Positions 1-8,268 of a stretch of 64,000 nt of DNA are shown in pieces. The notes beneath the pieces are model-generated. The model did no database searches. It was given only the letters and a program-made list of their open reading frames with translations, and was not told the origin of the DNA. A program made the position numbers and the translations under genes. Numbering within the stretch: the first letter of the stretch is position 1; each line of letters opens with the position of its first letter. This DNA comes from Occultella aeris. GTDB taxonomy: Bacteria; Actinomycetota; Actinomycetes; Actinomycetales; Beutenbergiaceae. The stretch is taken from NCBI RefSeq assembly GCF_902703175.1, contig NZ_CACRYJ010000034.1, forward strand, positions 58,694 to 122,693, written 5' to 3'.

Positions 1-99
1 CACGGTGGGTGACATCGCGGTGGGGGTGCTGGGTGACGCGGACGTCTCTTCCTCGCAGGGGCAGGAAGAGGCGGCTCCTGCTCCGGTGGACGTGACGAC
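1..99 (+). repeat. 99-bp exact direct repeat, copy 1
   Basis: Bases 1-99 are identical to 184-282 (offset 183 bp, 61 codons). Exact identity across synonymous positions suggests recent duplication or gene conversion of one protein repeat. The next unit, from about 355, is diverged. Confidence 0.9.
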
Positions 100-540
100 C
101 GGAGGTGGTGATGCGACGGCAGACGGGCTTGCGTCCGATGTGGTTGCGGACAACACGGTGACGGCTCCGGTCGCGGTTCCGGTCACGGTGGGTGACATCG
201 CGGTGGGGGTGCTGGGTGACGCGGACGTCTCTTCCTCGCAGGGGCAGGAAGAGGCGGCTCCTGCTCCGGTGGACGTGACGACGGGCGGCGGTGACGGAGC
301 CGCGGTCGGTCTCGTCTCCGACGTGGGCACCGGCAACGCCCTGACGGCGCCGATCACCGTGCCGGTGGACGTCGGGTGCATCTCGGCCGGCGTTCTCGGC
401 GACGCGAGCGCAGCCTGCGCGACCGGGGCCACCGCTCCGACCGACCCGACGGATCCCACGGACCCGACGGACCCGACGGACCCGACGGACCCGACGGATC
501 CCACGGAGCCGACGGATCCCACGGACCCGACGTCTCGGTC
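2..540 (+). CDS. Repeat-rich, chaplin-like surface protein, C-terminal part (5' truncated, 3' end unresolved)
   Basis: The frame starting at base 2 is open from the window edge. It encodes about 61-residue units whose hydrophobic core reads roughly NxVTAPVxVPVxVGDIxVGVLGDA, followed by an Asp/Thr/Pro-rich spacer and then a PTD tripeptide tract. The core resembles chaplin-type segments of actinobacterial surface proteins (inference); the last unit carries two Cys about 13 residues apart. After about base 540 the frame remains open but reads as non-protein-like Arg/Gly/Pro sequence through very GC-rich DNA. I therefore cannot place the real stop, and no sortase (LPxTG) signal is visible. The frame runs without a stop into the hydrolase frame ending at 2761. 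Confidence 0.5.
184..282 (+). repeat. 99-bp exact direct repeat, copy 2
   Basis: Second copy of the repeat at 1-99; the two first differ at base 100 versus 283. The unit encodes the hydrophobic core plus its Ala/Pro/Val spacer. Confidence 0.9.
436..531 (+). repeat. 9-bp tandem repeat encoding (Pro-Thr-Asp)n
   Basis: About ten tandem copies of a 9-bp unit (consensus GACCCGACG, with GATCCCACG variants) encode a Pro-Thr-Asp tract. Such tracts are typical wall-spanning or linker segments of surface proteins and are prone to copy-number change. Confidence 0.85.
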
Positions 541-791
541 GACGTCCGGCCAGCTCGGCGGCCGGTCCCCGCAGGGACCCGGGGCGCACGCCCCGCCCCC
601 CGGGGCGCCGGCCCACGTGGGGGGCATGGGGCCGCGCCCCGCGGGGGGGTGTCGGGGGTTGGGTGTGCGCCCCCCGCCCGCGACTCGGTCATGGGTACCT
701 CTGGCCATCGCGCCGGCCAGCCCGACGCCGCTACGGTGCATCAATGCCCCGCGCAGTGGGGGCCGGGGGTCAACACGTAGGGGAGTCCTTG

Positions 792-1103
792 GTGGCGAGT
801 GTCGAGGTGGTGCCTGCCGATCTCGCTGCCGCCGCGGCGCGGCTCGAGGAGGCGCGCGAGGGCGTCGCCTCGGTTCGCACGGCCGACGATCTCGCGACCG
901 TGACGTCCGCGCTCGCCGGCGCCGAGAGCGCGCGGGCGGCCGAGGAGTTGGCCACGGCCTGGAAGCAGCGGTTCCGCGCCTGGGACACCGCCGCGCAGAA
1001 CCAGATCGAGGCCATGGGTGTCAGCGCGCAGGCCTACGAGGAGCAGGACGGCGAGGGCGCCACCGCGTTCAACGCCATAAGTCCGCCGCTGGGGGCGCAC
1101 TGA
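792..1103 (+). CDS. WXG100-like small helical protein
   Basis: A 103-residue, Ala/Glu-rich, wholly helical protein without Cys or membrane segment. Its size and helical character, and its position directly before a DUF1023 hydrolase, match the small ESX/WXG100-type partners found in actinobacteria, although the WxG turn itself is not clear (W-K-Q and W-D-T occur instead). The GTG at 792 is preceded by AGGGGAG with about 7 nt spacing. It lies in a different frame from the flanking open frame and ends 2 nt before the hydrolase ATG, so the pair is probably co-translated. The function is inferred from context only. Confidence 0.6.
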   Translation: MASVEVVPADLAAAAARLEEAREGVASVRTADDLATVTSALAGAESARAAEELATAWKQRFRAWDTAAQNQIEAMGVSAQAYEEQDGEGATAFNAISPPLGAH

Positions 1104-1105
1104 CC

Positions 1106-2761
1106 ATGGTGACGATGTCCCAGGTGCGGTCCTGGCGGCCGGCCACGCTCGGCCTGGTCGCCGACGCGATGGTTCAGCGCCGTCGCACGCTCGTCGCACT
1201 CCAGGACGAGATGGACGACGGAGCCCCGCCGTCGACCTGGGTCTCCGAGTCGCGAGACGCGGCCGTCGCCTCGCACACGACACTGCGTGAGTCCCTGGCG
1301 GACCTGGTCGCCGAGGTGGCGCAGGTGGCCGCAGCCCTGGATATCGCCGTCGACGCGGTCACCCGCGCACAGGGCGAGCTCGACGAGGCGCTGGGTGTCG
1401 CCGCCGGCAACGGGTTCAGCGTCTCCACGACCGGGCGGGTCACGGACAACCGGGACACCCTCACCGACGACCAGGAGGTCGCCGACCGGCGCGCGATCCG
1501 CGAGGAGATCGTCGACAAGATCGAACAGGCCCTGCGCAACGCTGGCCACGCGGACACCTCGCTCGCGGCTGCGCTGCGCAGCGCAGCGGGCGGGGTCGAC
1601 GGCGGAACCTCCTCGCTCGCGCAGGCTGCGGCCACCGGGACCGCGGGCGGGCAACGCGGCGTGCTCGCGCCGCCGACCGGCGGCACCGATCACGACCTGA
1701 ACTCGTGGTGGGAGGGCCTCACCGAAGACGAACAGGCCACAGTGATCAGCGAGCACCCCGAGTGGATCGGTAACACCGACGGCATCCCGGCCTGGGCACG
1801 CGACGACGCGAACCGGGAGCTCATCGACGACTACCGGGCGGACCTGACCGGCCAGCTCGCCACCGCGCAGGAGGCAGGAGACAAGGGCCTCTCCGAGACG
1901 CTCACCCAGAAGCTCGACGGGCTCGATGCCGTCGAGGACACCCTCGAACTCGGCAACCGGCAGCTGCTGCTGCTCGACATCACCGGTGAGGACCAGCTGA
2001 TGGCCGCGATCGCCTACGGGGATGTGGACACCGCAGACCACGTCGCGGTCTTCACGCCCGGCTTCACCACCACCGTCGCGGGAGACATGGCCGGCTACGA
2101 CAGCCAGGTGGCGAACCTCGTCGAGGAAGCCGCCGCGCAGTCGGACAAGTACGGCGACGGCGGCACGGTCGCCGCAGTGAGCTGGCTCGGCTATGAGGCA
2201 CCACAGTGGGACAACGTGCTCGATCCGGGCTCGTCCGTCGCCTCGCGCGCCCCGGCGGAGGCGGGCGCCGGCAACCTGGCCTCGTTCTACAACGGCATCG
2301 ACGCCTCCCGGGACGCCGATCCGCACCTGACCGCGCTCGGGCACTCCTACGGCTCGCTCACCACGGGCCTGGCCCTGCAGGAGCAGACCGGTGTCGATGA
2401 CGCGATCCTGTTCGGCTCACCCGGCATCGGCACCTCGCACGTGGAGGACCTCGACGTCTCCGGCGGGCACGTGTACCGGCTCGAGGCCCGCCGGGACGTG
2501 GTCGCCGACGTCGGTGGCCTCGGACAGTTCGGCATCGACCCCTCCTACATCGACGGGATGACCGGCCTGAGCACCGAGCAGGGCTCCATCGGAGGCGTCG
2601 ATTACGCCGAGTCCGTCGGCCACAGCGACTACCTGACCCGGGGGTCGATGAGCCAGCACAACATGGCGTCCATCGTCGCCGGGGTGCCCGAACAGACGGT
2701 GGAAGGGGACACCCGCGGCTTCGGCGACATCCTCTCCTGGCCGCTGCCCTGGACCTACTGA
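1106..2761 (+). CDS. Alpha/beta hydrolase, DUF1023 family, with N-terminal helical region
   Basis: A 551-residue protein. The first 200 residues are helical (Ala/Glu/Asp-rich) and resemble a WXG100/LXG-type N-terminus. The C-terminal half is an alpha/beta hydrolase of the DUF1023 type: the oxyanion strand HVAVFTPGF, the nucleophile elbow GHSYGS around residues 412-417 and a late catalytic His in VGHSDYL. The substrate is unknown; these enzymes commonly sit beside ESX-like small proteins and lipoproteins. The frame is open upstream into the repeat protein, but ATG 1106 is chosen because a separate gene (792-1103) occupies the space before it. Its stop overlaps the next start as TGATG. Confidence 0.8.
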   Translation: MVTMSQVRSWRPATLGLVADAMVQRRRTLVALQDEMDDGAPPSTWVSESRDAAVASHTTLRESLADLVAEVAQVAAALDIAVDAVTRAQGELDEALGVAAGNGFSVSTTGRVTDNRDTLTDDQEVADRRAIREEIVDKIEQALRNAGHADTSLAAALRSAAGGVDGGTSSLAQAAATGTAGGQRGVLAPPTGGTDHDLNSWWEGLTEDEQATVISEHPEWIGNTDGIPAWARDDANRELIDDYRADLTGQLATAQEAGDKGLSETLTQKLDGLDAVEDTLELGNRQLLLLDITGEDQLMAAIAYGDVDTADHVAVFTPGFTTTVAGDMAGYDSQVANLVEEAAAQSDKYGDGGTVAAVSWLGYEAPQWDNVLDPGSSVASRAPAEAGAGNLASFYNGIDASRDADPHLTALGHSYGSLTTGLALQEQTGVDDAILFGSPGIGTSHVEDLDVSGGHVYRLEARRDVVADVGGLGQFGIDPSYIDGMTGLSTEQGSIGGVDYAESVGHSDYLTRGSMSQHNMASIVAGVPEQTVEGDTRGFGDILSWPLPWTY

Positions 2762-3240
2762 TGGACGAACCGATGACTCCGCCTCCGCACCCCGCGTCCC
2801 CTGGATCCGCCCCGAGCATGGAGCAGGTGCTGACCGACTACACAGCGATGCGCGACGAGATGGTGGCCGCGCTCGCCGAGTCGCTGGGGGAGCGGGCTTG
2901 GCGGGAGTCGCCGAACTCGCCCGGCTTGCGCCGGTCGCGGGTCGGTGGCGCGGACCCCGCGGCTGAGCAGGTGGGCCTGGTGACCTGGTCCTTCGAGGGC
3001 ACCTACGCCGTCGACGCATGGCACGGCGCTGCCCGCCTCGTCGCCGAGGTCGGCCGTCGGCATGGCTTCACCGACGGTGGCATCACGGTGGACCGCCCGG
3101 GGGACCTGGAGATCTTCGGCGTCGATGCCCACGGCGGCCGCTACACGTTCGGGATGGCCACCAACACCATCCTGACCCTGCGAACCGGGCCGCACCGGTG
3201 GGAACACCCACCGGAACCGGCCGACCAGCAGCGGACCTGA
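2761..3240 (+). CDS. Small LppA-like companion protein (hypothetical)
   Basis: A 159-residue protein whose ATG shares one base with the stop of the DUF1023 hydrolase, so the two are translationally coupled. It has a helical N-terminal half with a central Trp (ERAWRES) and a beta-rich C-terminal half (GGRYTFGMATNTILTLRTGP). This resembles LppA-type proteins encoded after DUF1023 hydrolases, but the lipobox is absent and no signal peptide is visible. It probably acts with the hydrolase. The gene ends before a strong bidirectional hairpin. Confidence 0.6.
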   Translation: MDEPMTPPPHPASPGSAPSMEQVLTDYTAMRDEMVAALAESLGERAWRESPNSPGLRRSRVGGADPAAEQVGLVTWSFEGTYAVDAWHGAARLVAEVGRRHGFTDGGITVDRPGDLEIFGVDAHGGRYTFGMATNTILTLRTGPHRWEHPPEPADQQRT

Positions 3241-3241
3241 C

Positions 3242-3280
3242 CTTCCGCGGGAGCGGCTCGGGGGTTCGCTCCCGCGGAAG
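3242..3280. terminator. Bidirectional hairpin terminator
   Basis: A perfect 14-bp stem (CTTCCGCGGGAGCG, 3242-3255, with its complement at 3267-3280) and an 11-nt loop lie between two convergent genes (stops at 3240 and 3285). Confidence 0.85.
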
Positions 3281-3284
3281 CCGC

Positions 3285-4466
3285 TCACGCGTCGCGAAGG
3301 CGCGCCGCCTGCCGGGTGAGGTGGTCCCGCTCGGCAGCACTCGCGGCGAGCCGCGCCGCCTCCAGGTACTCCTCGCGGGCCGTGTGCGACTCGCCCGCCC
3401 GCTCGTGCAGGTGCGCCGACACGGCCGTGCGCCGGGGTACGTCCACCGGCACCGCCGCGAGCGCACGCAACCCGGCGAGCGGGCCGTCGGCCTCGCCGAG
3501 CGCGACCACCCGGTTCAGCGCCACGACGGGGCTGTCGGTGAGCGCGAGCAGCTCGTCGTACCAACCGAGGATCTGCGTCCAGTCCGTCTCCTCGGCCCGC
3601 TGCGCGTCCGCATGCAGCGCCGCGATCGCGGCCTGTGCCTGGAACTCGCCGACCCGGTCCCGGGCGAGCGCCTCCTGTAGCAGGCCGATCCCCTCCGCGA
3701 TCCGGACGGTGTCCCAGCGGGACCGGTCCTGCTCCGCCAACGGCACCAGCGCGCCGTCGGGGGTGAACCGGGACTCCCGGCGGGCGTGGTGCAGCAGCAT
3801 CAGCGCGAGCAACCTGGCAACCTCCGGGTCCTGCGTTCCCGCGGCGAGCTGGCGAGTGAGCCGGATCGACTCGGCGGCGAGGTCGATGTCCCCGCCGTAC
3901 CCCTCGTTGAAGATCAGGTACAGCACCCGCAGCACCCGGCCGAGGTCGCCCGGACCGTGCACCCCCTGCGCTGCGACCGTCCGCTTGGCGCGGCTGATCC
4001 GTTGCGCCATGGTCGCCTCGGGAACGAGGTAGGCCTCGGCGATCTGCCGGGTGGTCAGGCCGCCGACCGCGCGGAGCGTCAGGGCCACGGCGGACGACGG
4101 CGTCAGGTCGCGATGGCAGCACAGGAAGAGCAGGAGCAGGGTGTCGTCGCCGGTCTCGGCCGGTCCGGCCGGTGGCTCGGCGTGGTCGATCAGTTCCCGA
4201 CGGCGGCGGGCCGCCTCCGAGCGAAGCACGTCGAGGTGCTTGCGCCACGCCACGGTCACGAGCCACCCCTTGGGGTCCTCGGGCCGGCCGTCGGGCCAGC
4301 GCTGGACCGCCTCGAAGAGGGCCTCCTGCACGGCGTCCTCGGCCGCCGCGAACTCGACGCCGCGACGGACGAGGACGGCCAGCACCTGCGGGCCGAGTGC
4401 CCTGAGCAGGTCGTCGGAGCCGACCGGCGGCTCGGACCCGTCGCTCGCCGCCGGTGGCACGGTCAC
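3285..4466 (-). CDS. ECF sigma factor, SigJ/ECF42-like, with C-terminal TPR-like extension (DUF6596)
   Basis: A 393-residue RNA polymerase sigma factor. Sigma2 is near the N-terminus (AAAEDAVQEALFEAV...WLVTVAWRKHLD). Sigma4 has the helix-turn-helix LTTRQIAEAYLVPEATMAQRISRAK. A long helical C-terminal region (about 200 residues) follows, as in the ECF group whose members carry a TPR-like extension and are encoded beside DGPF/YCII proteins. I chose GTG 4466, which overlaps the stop of the upstream DGPF gene as GTGA; a longer in-frame start at 4514 would sit inside that gene. There is no cognate anti-sigma factor nearby; in this group the extension is thought to control activity. Confidence 0.88.
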   Translation of the reverse strand: MTVPPAASDGSEPPVGSDDLLRALGPQVLAVLVRRGVEFAAAEDAVQEALFEAVQRWPDGRPEDPKGWLVTVAWRKHLDVLRSEAARRRRELIDHAEPPAGPAETGDDTLLLLFLCCHRDLTPSSAVALTLRAVGGLTTRQIAEAYLVPEATMAQRISRAKRTVAAQGVHGPGDLGRVLRVLYLIFNEGYGGDIDLAAESIRLTRQLAAGTQDPEVARLLALMLLHHARRESRFTPDGALVPLAEQDRSRWDTVRIAEGIGLLQEALARDRVGEFQAQAAIAALHADAQRAEETDWTQILGWYDELLALTDSPVVALNRVVALGEADGPLAGLRALAAVPVDVPRRTAVSAHLHERAGESHTAREEYLEAARLAASAAERDHLTRQAARLRDA

Positions 4467-4876
4467 TCGGTGACGGTAGGCGGGTTGCCGAGGAACGGCC
4501 GGACCTCGATCCACTCCTGGAGCGGCCGACCGCCCGGGCCCGGCGCCGAGGACAGGTGTGCGGCCGCCTCGTGGGCCTGTTCAAGCGTGTCCATGTCGAT
4601 CACCATCCACCCGGCGACCACGTCCTTCGTCTCCGCGAACGGCCCGTCGGTCACCGGCGGCCGGCCCTCGCCGTCGTACCGGACGAACGTGCCCTCAGGT
4701 GAGAGTGCAGCGCCGCTGACCCACTCGCCCCGCTCGCGCAGGTCGTCGGCCATCCGGTCCATGAACGCGATGTGGTCGGTGACCTCCTGCGGCGTCCACT
4801 CGTCCATCGGCCTCTCGGCGTTGGGCATCTGCTTCGGTCCGCCGCGGTAGTGCTTGAGCAACAGGTACTTGGCCAT
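4463..4876 (-). CDS. YCII-related DGPF-domain protein
   Basis: A 137-residue ferredoxin-like-fold protein of the YCII/DGPF family, with the diagnostic DGPF at residues 77-80 and the typical start MAKYLLL. An AGGAGG box lies 7 nt before ATG 4876. It is the first gene of a two-gene unit with the ECF sigma factor (GTGA overlap). This pairing is conserved in the ECF42 group, where DGPF genes are the usual targets of the sigma factor. The biochemical role of the family is not established. Confidence 0.88.
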   Translation of the reverse strand: MAKYLLLKHYRGGPKQMPNAERPMDEWTPQEVTDHIAFMDRMADDLRERGEWVSGAALSPEGTFVRYDGEGRPPVTDGPFAETKDVVAGWMVIDMDTLEQAHEAAAHLSSAPGPGGRPLQEWIEVRPFLGNPPTVTE

Positions 4877-5027
4877 CGGAGTCCTCCTGGTTCGTGGCGG
4901 CCATTGTGGCTGCCCTCACCCCTGGGACGGAACCCCTTGCCGGTTCTCGACATCGCCGGAGGCACCGAACTCCGCTGGACGCTTCGGCTAGCCTCCGAAC
5001 GACCATCGAAAGCGGACCGGGTAGGCG

Positions 5028-5951
5028 GTGTGGATCGTGCCAGACCTCGATGTCGCCGCCATCCTGGCCGGGTACGGTCTGCGCGTCACCGGGCCCGCGG
5101 TCCCGCTCACGGGAGGCGAGGACAACCGCAACCTCCGTATCGCAACCGACGGGGCCGAGGTGGTCCTGCGCGCGTACCGGTTCTCCGGCCCTGAGAAGAT
5201 CCGGGCCGAGCTGCGGTTGGTCGCCTTCCTCGCCGAACACGGGTACCCGACGCCGGCGCCGCTGCGAACCCGCGGCGGCGAGGTACTGGTGATGGTCGGG
5301 TCCCCGGTCGCGGTGTTCCCCATGGTGCCGGGCGCGATCCCCGACACGGTCACCGTGCCGCTGGCCGAGCAGATCGGTGAACTGCTGGCGGGCCTGCACC
5401 TGCTGACCGCCGGCTGGGCCGACGCGCGGATCCCCACGATCGACCGCCTCGGCGTCATCGACCGGGCCCTGGCCTCACAGCCCGACCTCGACGGCGTCGC
5501 CGAGTGGCACGCGCAGCTGCGCCGCTTCCTCGACGACCACGGAGCCGACCTGGCCCGCCTGGGCGAGCTGCCGACCGGTCCGCTCCACCACGACCTGCAC
5601 CGCCACAACCTGCTGCTCGCCGGCGGTGCGGTGACCGCGGTCCTCGACTTCGATGAACTCAACGAGGGACCGCTCGTCCTCGACCTCGCCCGCGCCTTGC
5701 AGTACCTGGCACTCGACCGCGAGGACCGGCGCCTGCCGCGCGACCTGGCCGACGCCGTCGTGGCGGGATACGACCGCACCCGGGCACTCACCGCGGCCGA
5801 GCGTCGCCTCCTGCCGGTCGCGCTCGACCTGGTCGGCATCGTCGACGCCGCAGGCGTCATCATGTGGGCCGCACCCGAGCTGGGCCTACGACGGGTCGAT
5901 CAGTGCCACAGTTGGGTGGCGTACCTACGCAACGCGGAGTCACGACTCTGA
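5028..5951 (+). CDS. Aminoglycoside/homoserine-kinase-type phosphotransferase (APH family)
   Basis: A 307-residue kinase-like protein. The N-lobe carries LTGGEDNRNLRI and VVLRAYR (the ATP-binding strand pair). The C-lobe has the catalytic loop HHDLHRHNLLL (HxDxxxxN) near residue 185 and the metal-binding DFDE near residue 205, as in APH/ChoK/HSK2 kinases. The phosphate acceptor cannot be told from sequence. GTG 5028 or GTG 5037 could be the start; neither has a strong ribosome binding site. It is divergent from the DGPF-sigma pair and no partner gene is evident. Confidence 0.8.
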   Translation: MWIVPDLDVAAILAGYGLRVTGPAVPLTGGEDNRNLRIATDGAEVVLRAYRFSGPEKIRAELRLVAFLAEHGYPTPAPLRTRGGEVLVMVGSPVAVFPMVPGAIPDTVTVPLAEQIGELLAGLHLLTAGWADARIPTIDRLGVIDRALASQPDLDGVAEWHAQLRRFLDDHGADLARLGELPTGPLHHDLHRHNLLLAGGAVTAVLDFDELNEGPLVLDLARALQYLALDREDRRLPRDLADAVVAGYDRTRALTAAERRLLPVALDLVGIVDAAGVIMWAAPELGLRRVDQCHSWVAYLRNAESRL

Positions 5952-6114
5952 TCGTGCCGGTCAACCCGAACCGGGACAGGGCCGATGTCGTTACCCTGGA
6001 ACAGCGCCCGGCGGACACGCAGCGCAGCGTGGGCGCGATGGTGCGTTCCCGGCTCCGGTCAGTGCTTCGGGGCGTCCCCACTCGGTCCGCGAAGGTCGAC
6101 GGGAGGTGACGGCG

Positions 6115-6672
6115 ATGGCGACGGTTGCGAGCCCGCGGCGATCCGTCTCGTGGGCGGCCGCCCTGCTGCTGGGTGCCGCGGTTGCCGTCGGGCTCGGTGT
6201 GTACGGCAGGCTCCACGAACCCGGTTCGGTCGCGCTGTATACCCTGGGCTTCTCCGGCCAACTGCCGATGAAGGCGTGGCTGAGCACGGTGGTGCTGATC
6301 TTCGCGGTGCTCCAGGTGGTCAGTGCGCTCTGGATGTGGGGTCGCCTTCCGGGGGTCGGCACAGCCCCGGCCTGGGTCGGTCCGGTGCACCGTTGGAGCG
6401 GCACGATCGCGTTCGTGGTGAGCCTGCCGGTGGCCTTCGCGTGCCTGTGGACGCTGGGATTCCGCTCCGGCGATGTTCGGGTTCTGGTGCACTCGACCGC
6501 CGGGTGTCTGTTCTACGGCGGGTTCGCGGCGAAGATGATCGGACTGCGGCTGAAGGCCGCGCCCCGGTGGGCGCTCCCGGTGCTTGGCGGGACGGTGTTC
6601 ACGCTGATCGTGCTGCTGTGGCTGACCTCGGCGCTGTGGCTGTTCACGACGCCCGGCTTGGCGAAGATCTGA
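6115..6672 (+). CDS. DUF6529 polytopic membrane protein, possible b-type heme protein
   Basis: A 185-residue protein with about five transmembrane helices. GGGAGG precedes ATG 6115. His92 (VHRWSG) and His126 (VHSTAG) are on adjacent helices in a pattern like cytochrome b561-type heme-ligating helices; this is my inference. The gene is followed 14 nt later by a Tat-exported Rieske protein and then by a one-helix protein, so it probably provides the membrane electron conduit for the Rieske centre. Confidence 0.75.
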   Translation: MATVASPRRSVSWAAALLLGAAVAVGLGVYGRLHEPGSVALYTLGFSGQLPMKAWLSTVVLIFAVLQVVSALWMWGRLPGVGTAPAWVGPVHRWSGTIAFVVSLPVAFACLWTLGFRSGDVRVLVHSTAGCLFYGGFAAKMIGLRLKAAPRWALPVLGGTVFTLIVLLWLTSALWLFTTPGLAKI

Positions 6673-6686
6673 GCAAGGTGGCGGCG

Positions 6687-7148
6687 ATGTCGAATCACGT
6701 GTCCCGTCGCCGGATGCTCGGCGCCGGCGTCGTCCTGACCGCTGCTGCGGCGGGGTACGTGGTGGCTCGCAACCTGCCCTCCGCCGAGAGGCCCGCTGAC
6801 ACGCGATACCCGCTGCCCGGAGAGCCTTCCAGCGAGGTGGGGGACTCCGACACCACCGATCCAGGGACGAGATTGCTCGCGGTCGATGAGATTCCGGATG
6901 GCGGCGGCGTGGTCCTCGCCAAGCAGCAACTGGTGCTGACCCGATCTGGTGACACGGTCCGCGGCTTCTCCGCGGTGTGTACCCATCAGGGTTGCCTGGT
7001 CGATGCGGTGCGGGACGGCAGCATCGTCTGCCCCTGCCACGGCAGCCACTTCGATGCCGATACCGGTGCCGTGTTCACAGGCCCCGCCAGTCGGCCGCTG
7101 CCGGACGTGGCGGTCACCGTGGCGGGCGGGGAGGTGAGGCTGGGATGA
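6687..7148 (+). CDS. Rieske [2Fe-2S] protein with twin-arginine signal
   Basis: A 153-residue protein with the Tat signal SRRRMLGAG at residues 6-14 and a hydrophobic segment. The Rieske domain has box 1 CTHQGC (C98, H100, C103) and box 2 CPCHGSH (C115, C117, H118): C98, H100, C115 and H118 ligate the cluster, and C103-C117 form the usual disulfide. The protein is small for a cytochrome bc1 Rieske subunit, and no cytochrome b/c1 genes are present. ATG 6687 is used; an in-frame GTG lies at 6678. Its stop overlaps the next ATG (ATGA). Confidence 0.9.
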   Translation: MSNHVSRRRMLGAGVVLTAAAAGYVVARNLPSAERPADTRYPLPGEPSSEVGDSDTTDPGTRLLAVDEIPDGGGVVLAKQQLVLTRSGDTVRGFSAVCTHQGCLVDAVRDGSIVCPCHGSHFDADTGAVFTGPASRPLPDVAVTVAGGEVRLG

Positions 7149-7291
7149 CCGCCGACCAGTCGACCCCAGGAGGGGATCGGGCAGCATCGACGACACCCCG
7201 GGCAACCTCCGGGTTCTGGCGGTTCCTTCCCACATTGATCTGGCTCGCCGCCCTCGGATTCGCCCTCGGAGCCCTCATTGGGCTGCCCTGA
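7145..7291 (+). CDS. One-helix membrane protein of the Rieske module
   Basis: A 48-residue protein starting at ATG 7145 inside the Rieske stop (ATGA overlap). A polar N-terminal half is followed by a single transmembrane helix (LIWLAALGFALGALIGL). The tight coupling suggests a small subunit or anchor for the Rieske/DUF6529 pair. No family is recognised. Confidence 0.65.
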   Translation: MTADQSTPGGDRAASTTPRATSGFWRFLPTLIWLAALGFALGALIGLP

Positions 7292-7449
7292 CGGCCGCTC
7301 GGACACGATCTCGGAGCCGGATACACGTCCGGCGACCGGAGGGAGATGTGGCGCCGCCCGCAGCCGGACGCGGCCTTGCTAGCCTCGCCGAGGGCCGGCG
7401 AGGCCCGGCCGGGGCAACCCTCGGAACCTCACCATGGAGCGGAGCGGGC

Positions 7450-8259
7450 ATGGCGGCGCAGGCCACGCGGATCACGGACCGGGTCGAACTCCTCCGATGT
7501 GACAACCCGGGCCCGATGACGCTGGAGGGCACGAACACATACCTACTGCGCGAGCCCGGTAGCGCGGAAGTCCTGGTGGTCGATCCCGGGCCGCTGGATC
7601 CCGTCGATCCCGGGTACCCCGAGCACCTCGCACACCTCGACCTGGTCCGCGCCCGCGCCGAGGCCGACGGTGGCAGGGTCGCCGCGATCTGGCTCACCCA
7701 TCACCACCTCGATCACGCCGGCGCCGCCGAGCGCCTCGCCGACCTCACCGGCGCGCCCGTCCGGGGCGCCGGCCGCGGCGCCGCCTTCACGGATGGGGAG
7801 TCGGTCCGGCTTGGCGGTCTCGAGGTGGTGGTGCACCTCGCGCCCGGGCACACGGCGGACTCGGTGCTGGTGCGCGCGCCCGCCGAGGCGCTGCTGCTGT
7901 CCGGGGACACCCTGCTCGGCCGCGGCACCACGGTGATCATGTGGCCGGACGGCGATCTCGGCGCCTACCTGGACACCCTCACCGCGATCGCGGCGGACAT
8001 CGACGCCGGCCTCGTCACCCGGATCGCCCCTGGGCACGGCCCGCTGATCACCGAGCCGGCCGCGTTCGTGGCCGGAGTACACCAGCACCGGCTGGACCGG
8101 CTCGACCAGGTGCGCGCCGCCGTCGGGCAGGGCGCCGAAGGCGTCACCGGCGTGGTGCGCGCCGTCTACGGCGACCAGGACCCGAAGCTCGCGGCGGCCT
8201 GCGCGCGGATCGTGCAGGCGCAGTTCGCCCACCTCGGCCTGGACCCGGAGACGGACTGA
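7450..8259 (+). CDS. MBL-fold metallo-hydrolase, LACTB2/RNase Z-like
   Basis: A 269-residue metallo-beta-lactamase fold protein. The metal motif THHHLDH (HxHxDH), the later His in APGHTADS, the Asp in LSGDTLLGRG and the terminal His in APGHGPLI are all present. A C-terminal winged-helix-like segment follows, as in LACTB2-type hydrolases and endoribonucleases. ATG 7450 has an upstream GGAGCGG. The 158 bp before it holds a hairpin (CCTCGCC/GGCGAGG) but no other clear signal. Confidence 0.85.
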   Translation: MAAQATRITDRVELLRCDNPGPMTLEGTNTYLLREPGSAEVLVVDPGPLDPVDPGYPEHLAHLDLVRARAEADGGRVAAIWLTHHHLDHAGAAERLADLTGAPVRGAGRGAAFTDGESVRLGGLEVVVHLAPGHTADSVLVRAPAEALLLSGDTLLGRGTTVIMWPDGDLGAYLDTLTAIAADIDAGLVTRIAPGHGPLITEPAAFVAGVHQHRLDRLDQVRAAVGQGAEGVTGVVRAVYGDQDPKLAAACARIVQAQFAHLGLDPETD

Positions 8260-8268
8260 GTCAACGGT

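Noticed and set aside
436-531. CRISPR array
   Set aside because: The 9-bp tandem units have no unique spacers and encode a Pro-Thr-Asp tract in frame; they are a coding repeat.
1034-2344. A 436-codon minus-strand frame opposite the DUF1023 hydrolase
   Set aside because: No recognisable motifs; the plus strand carries a hydrolase with an intact GHSYGS elbow.
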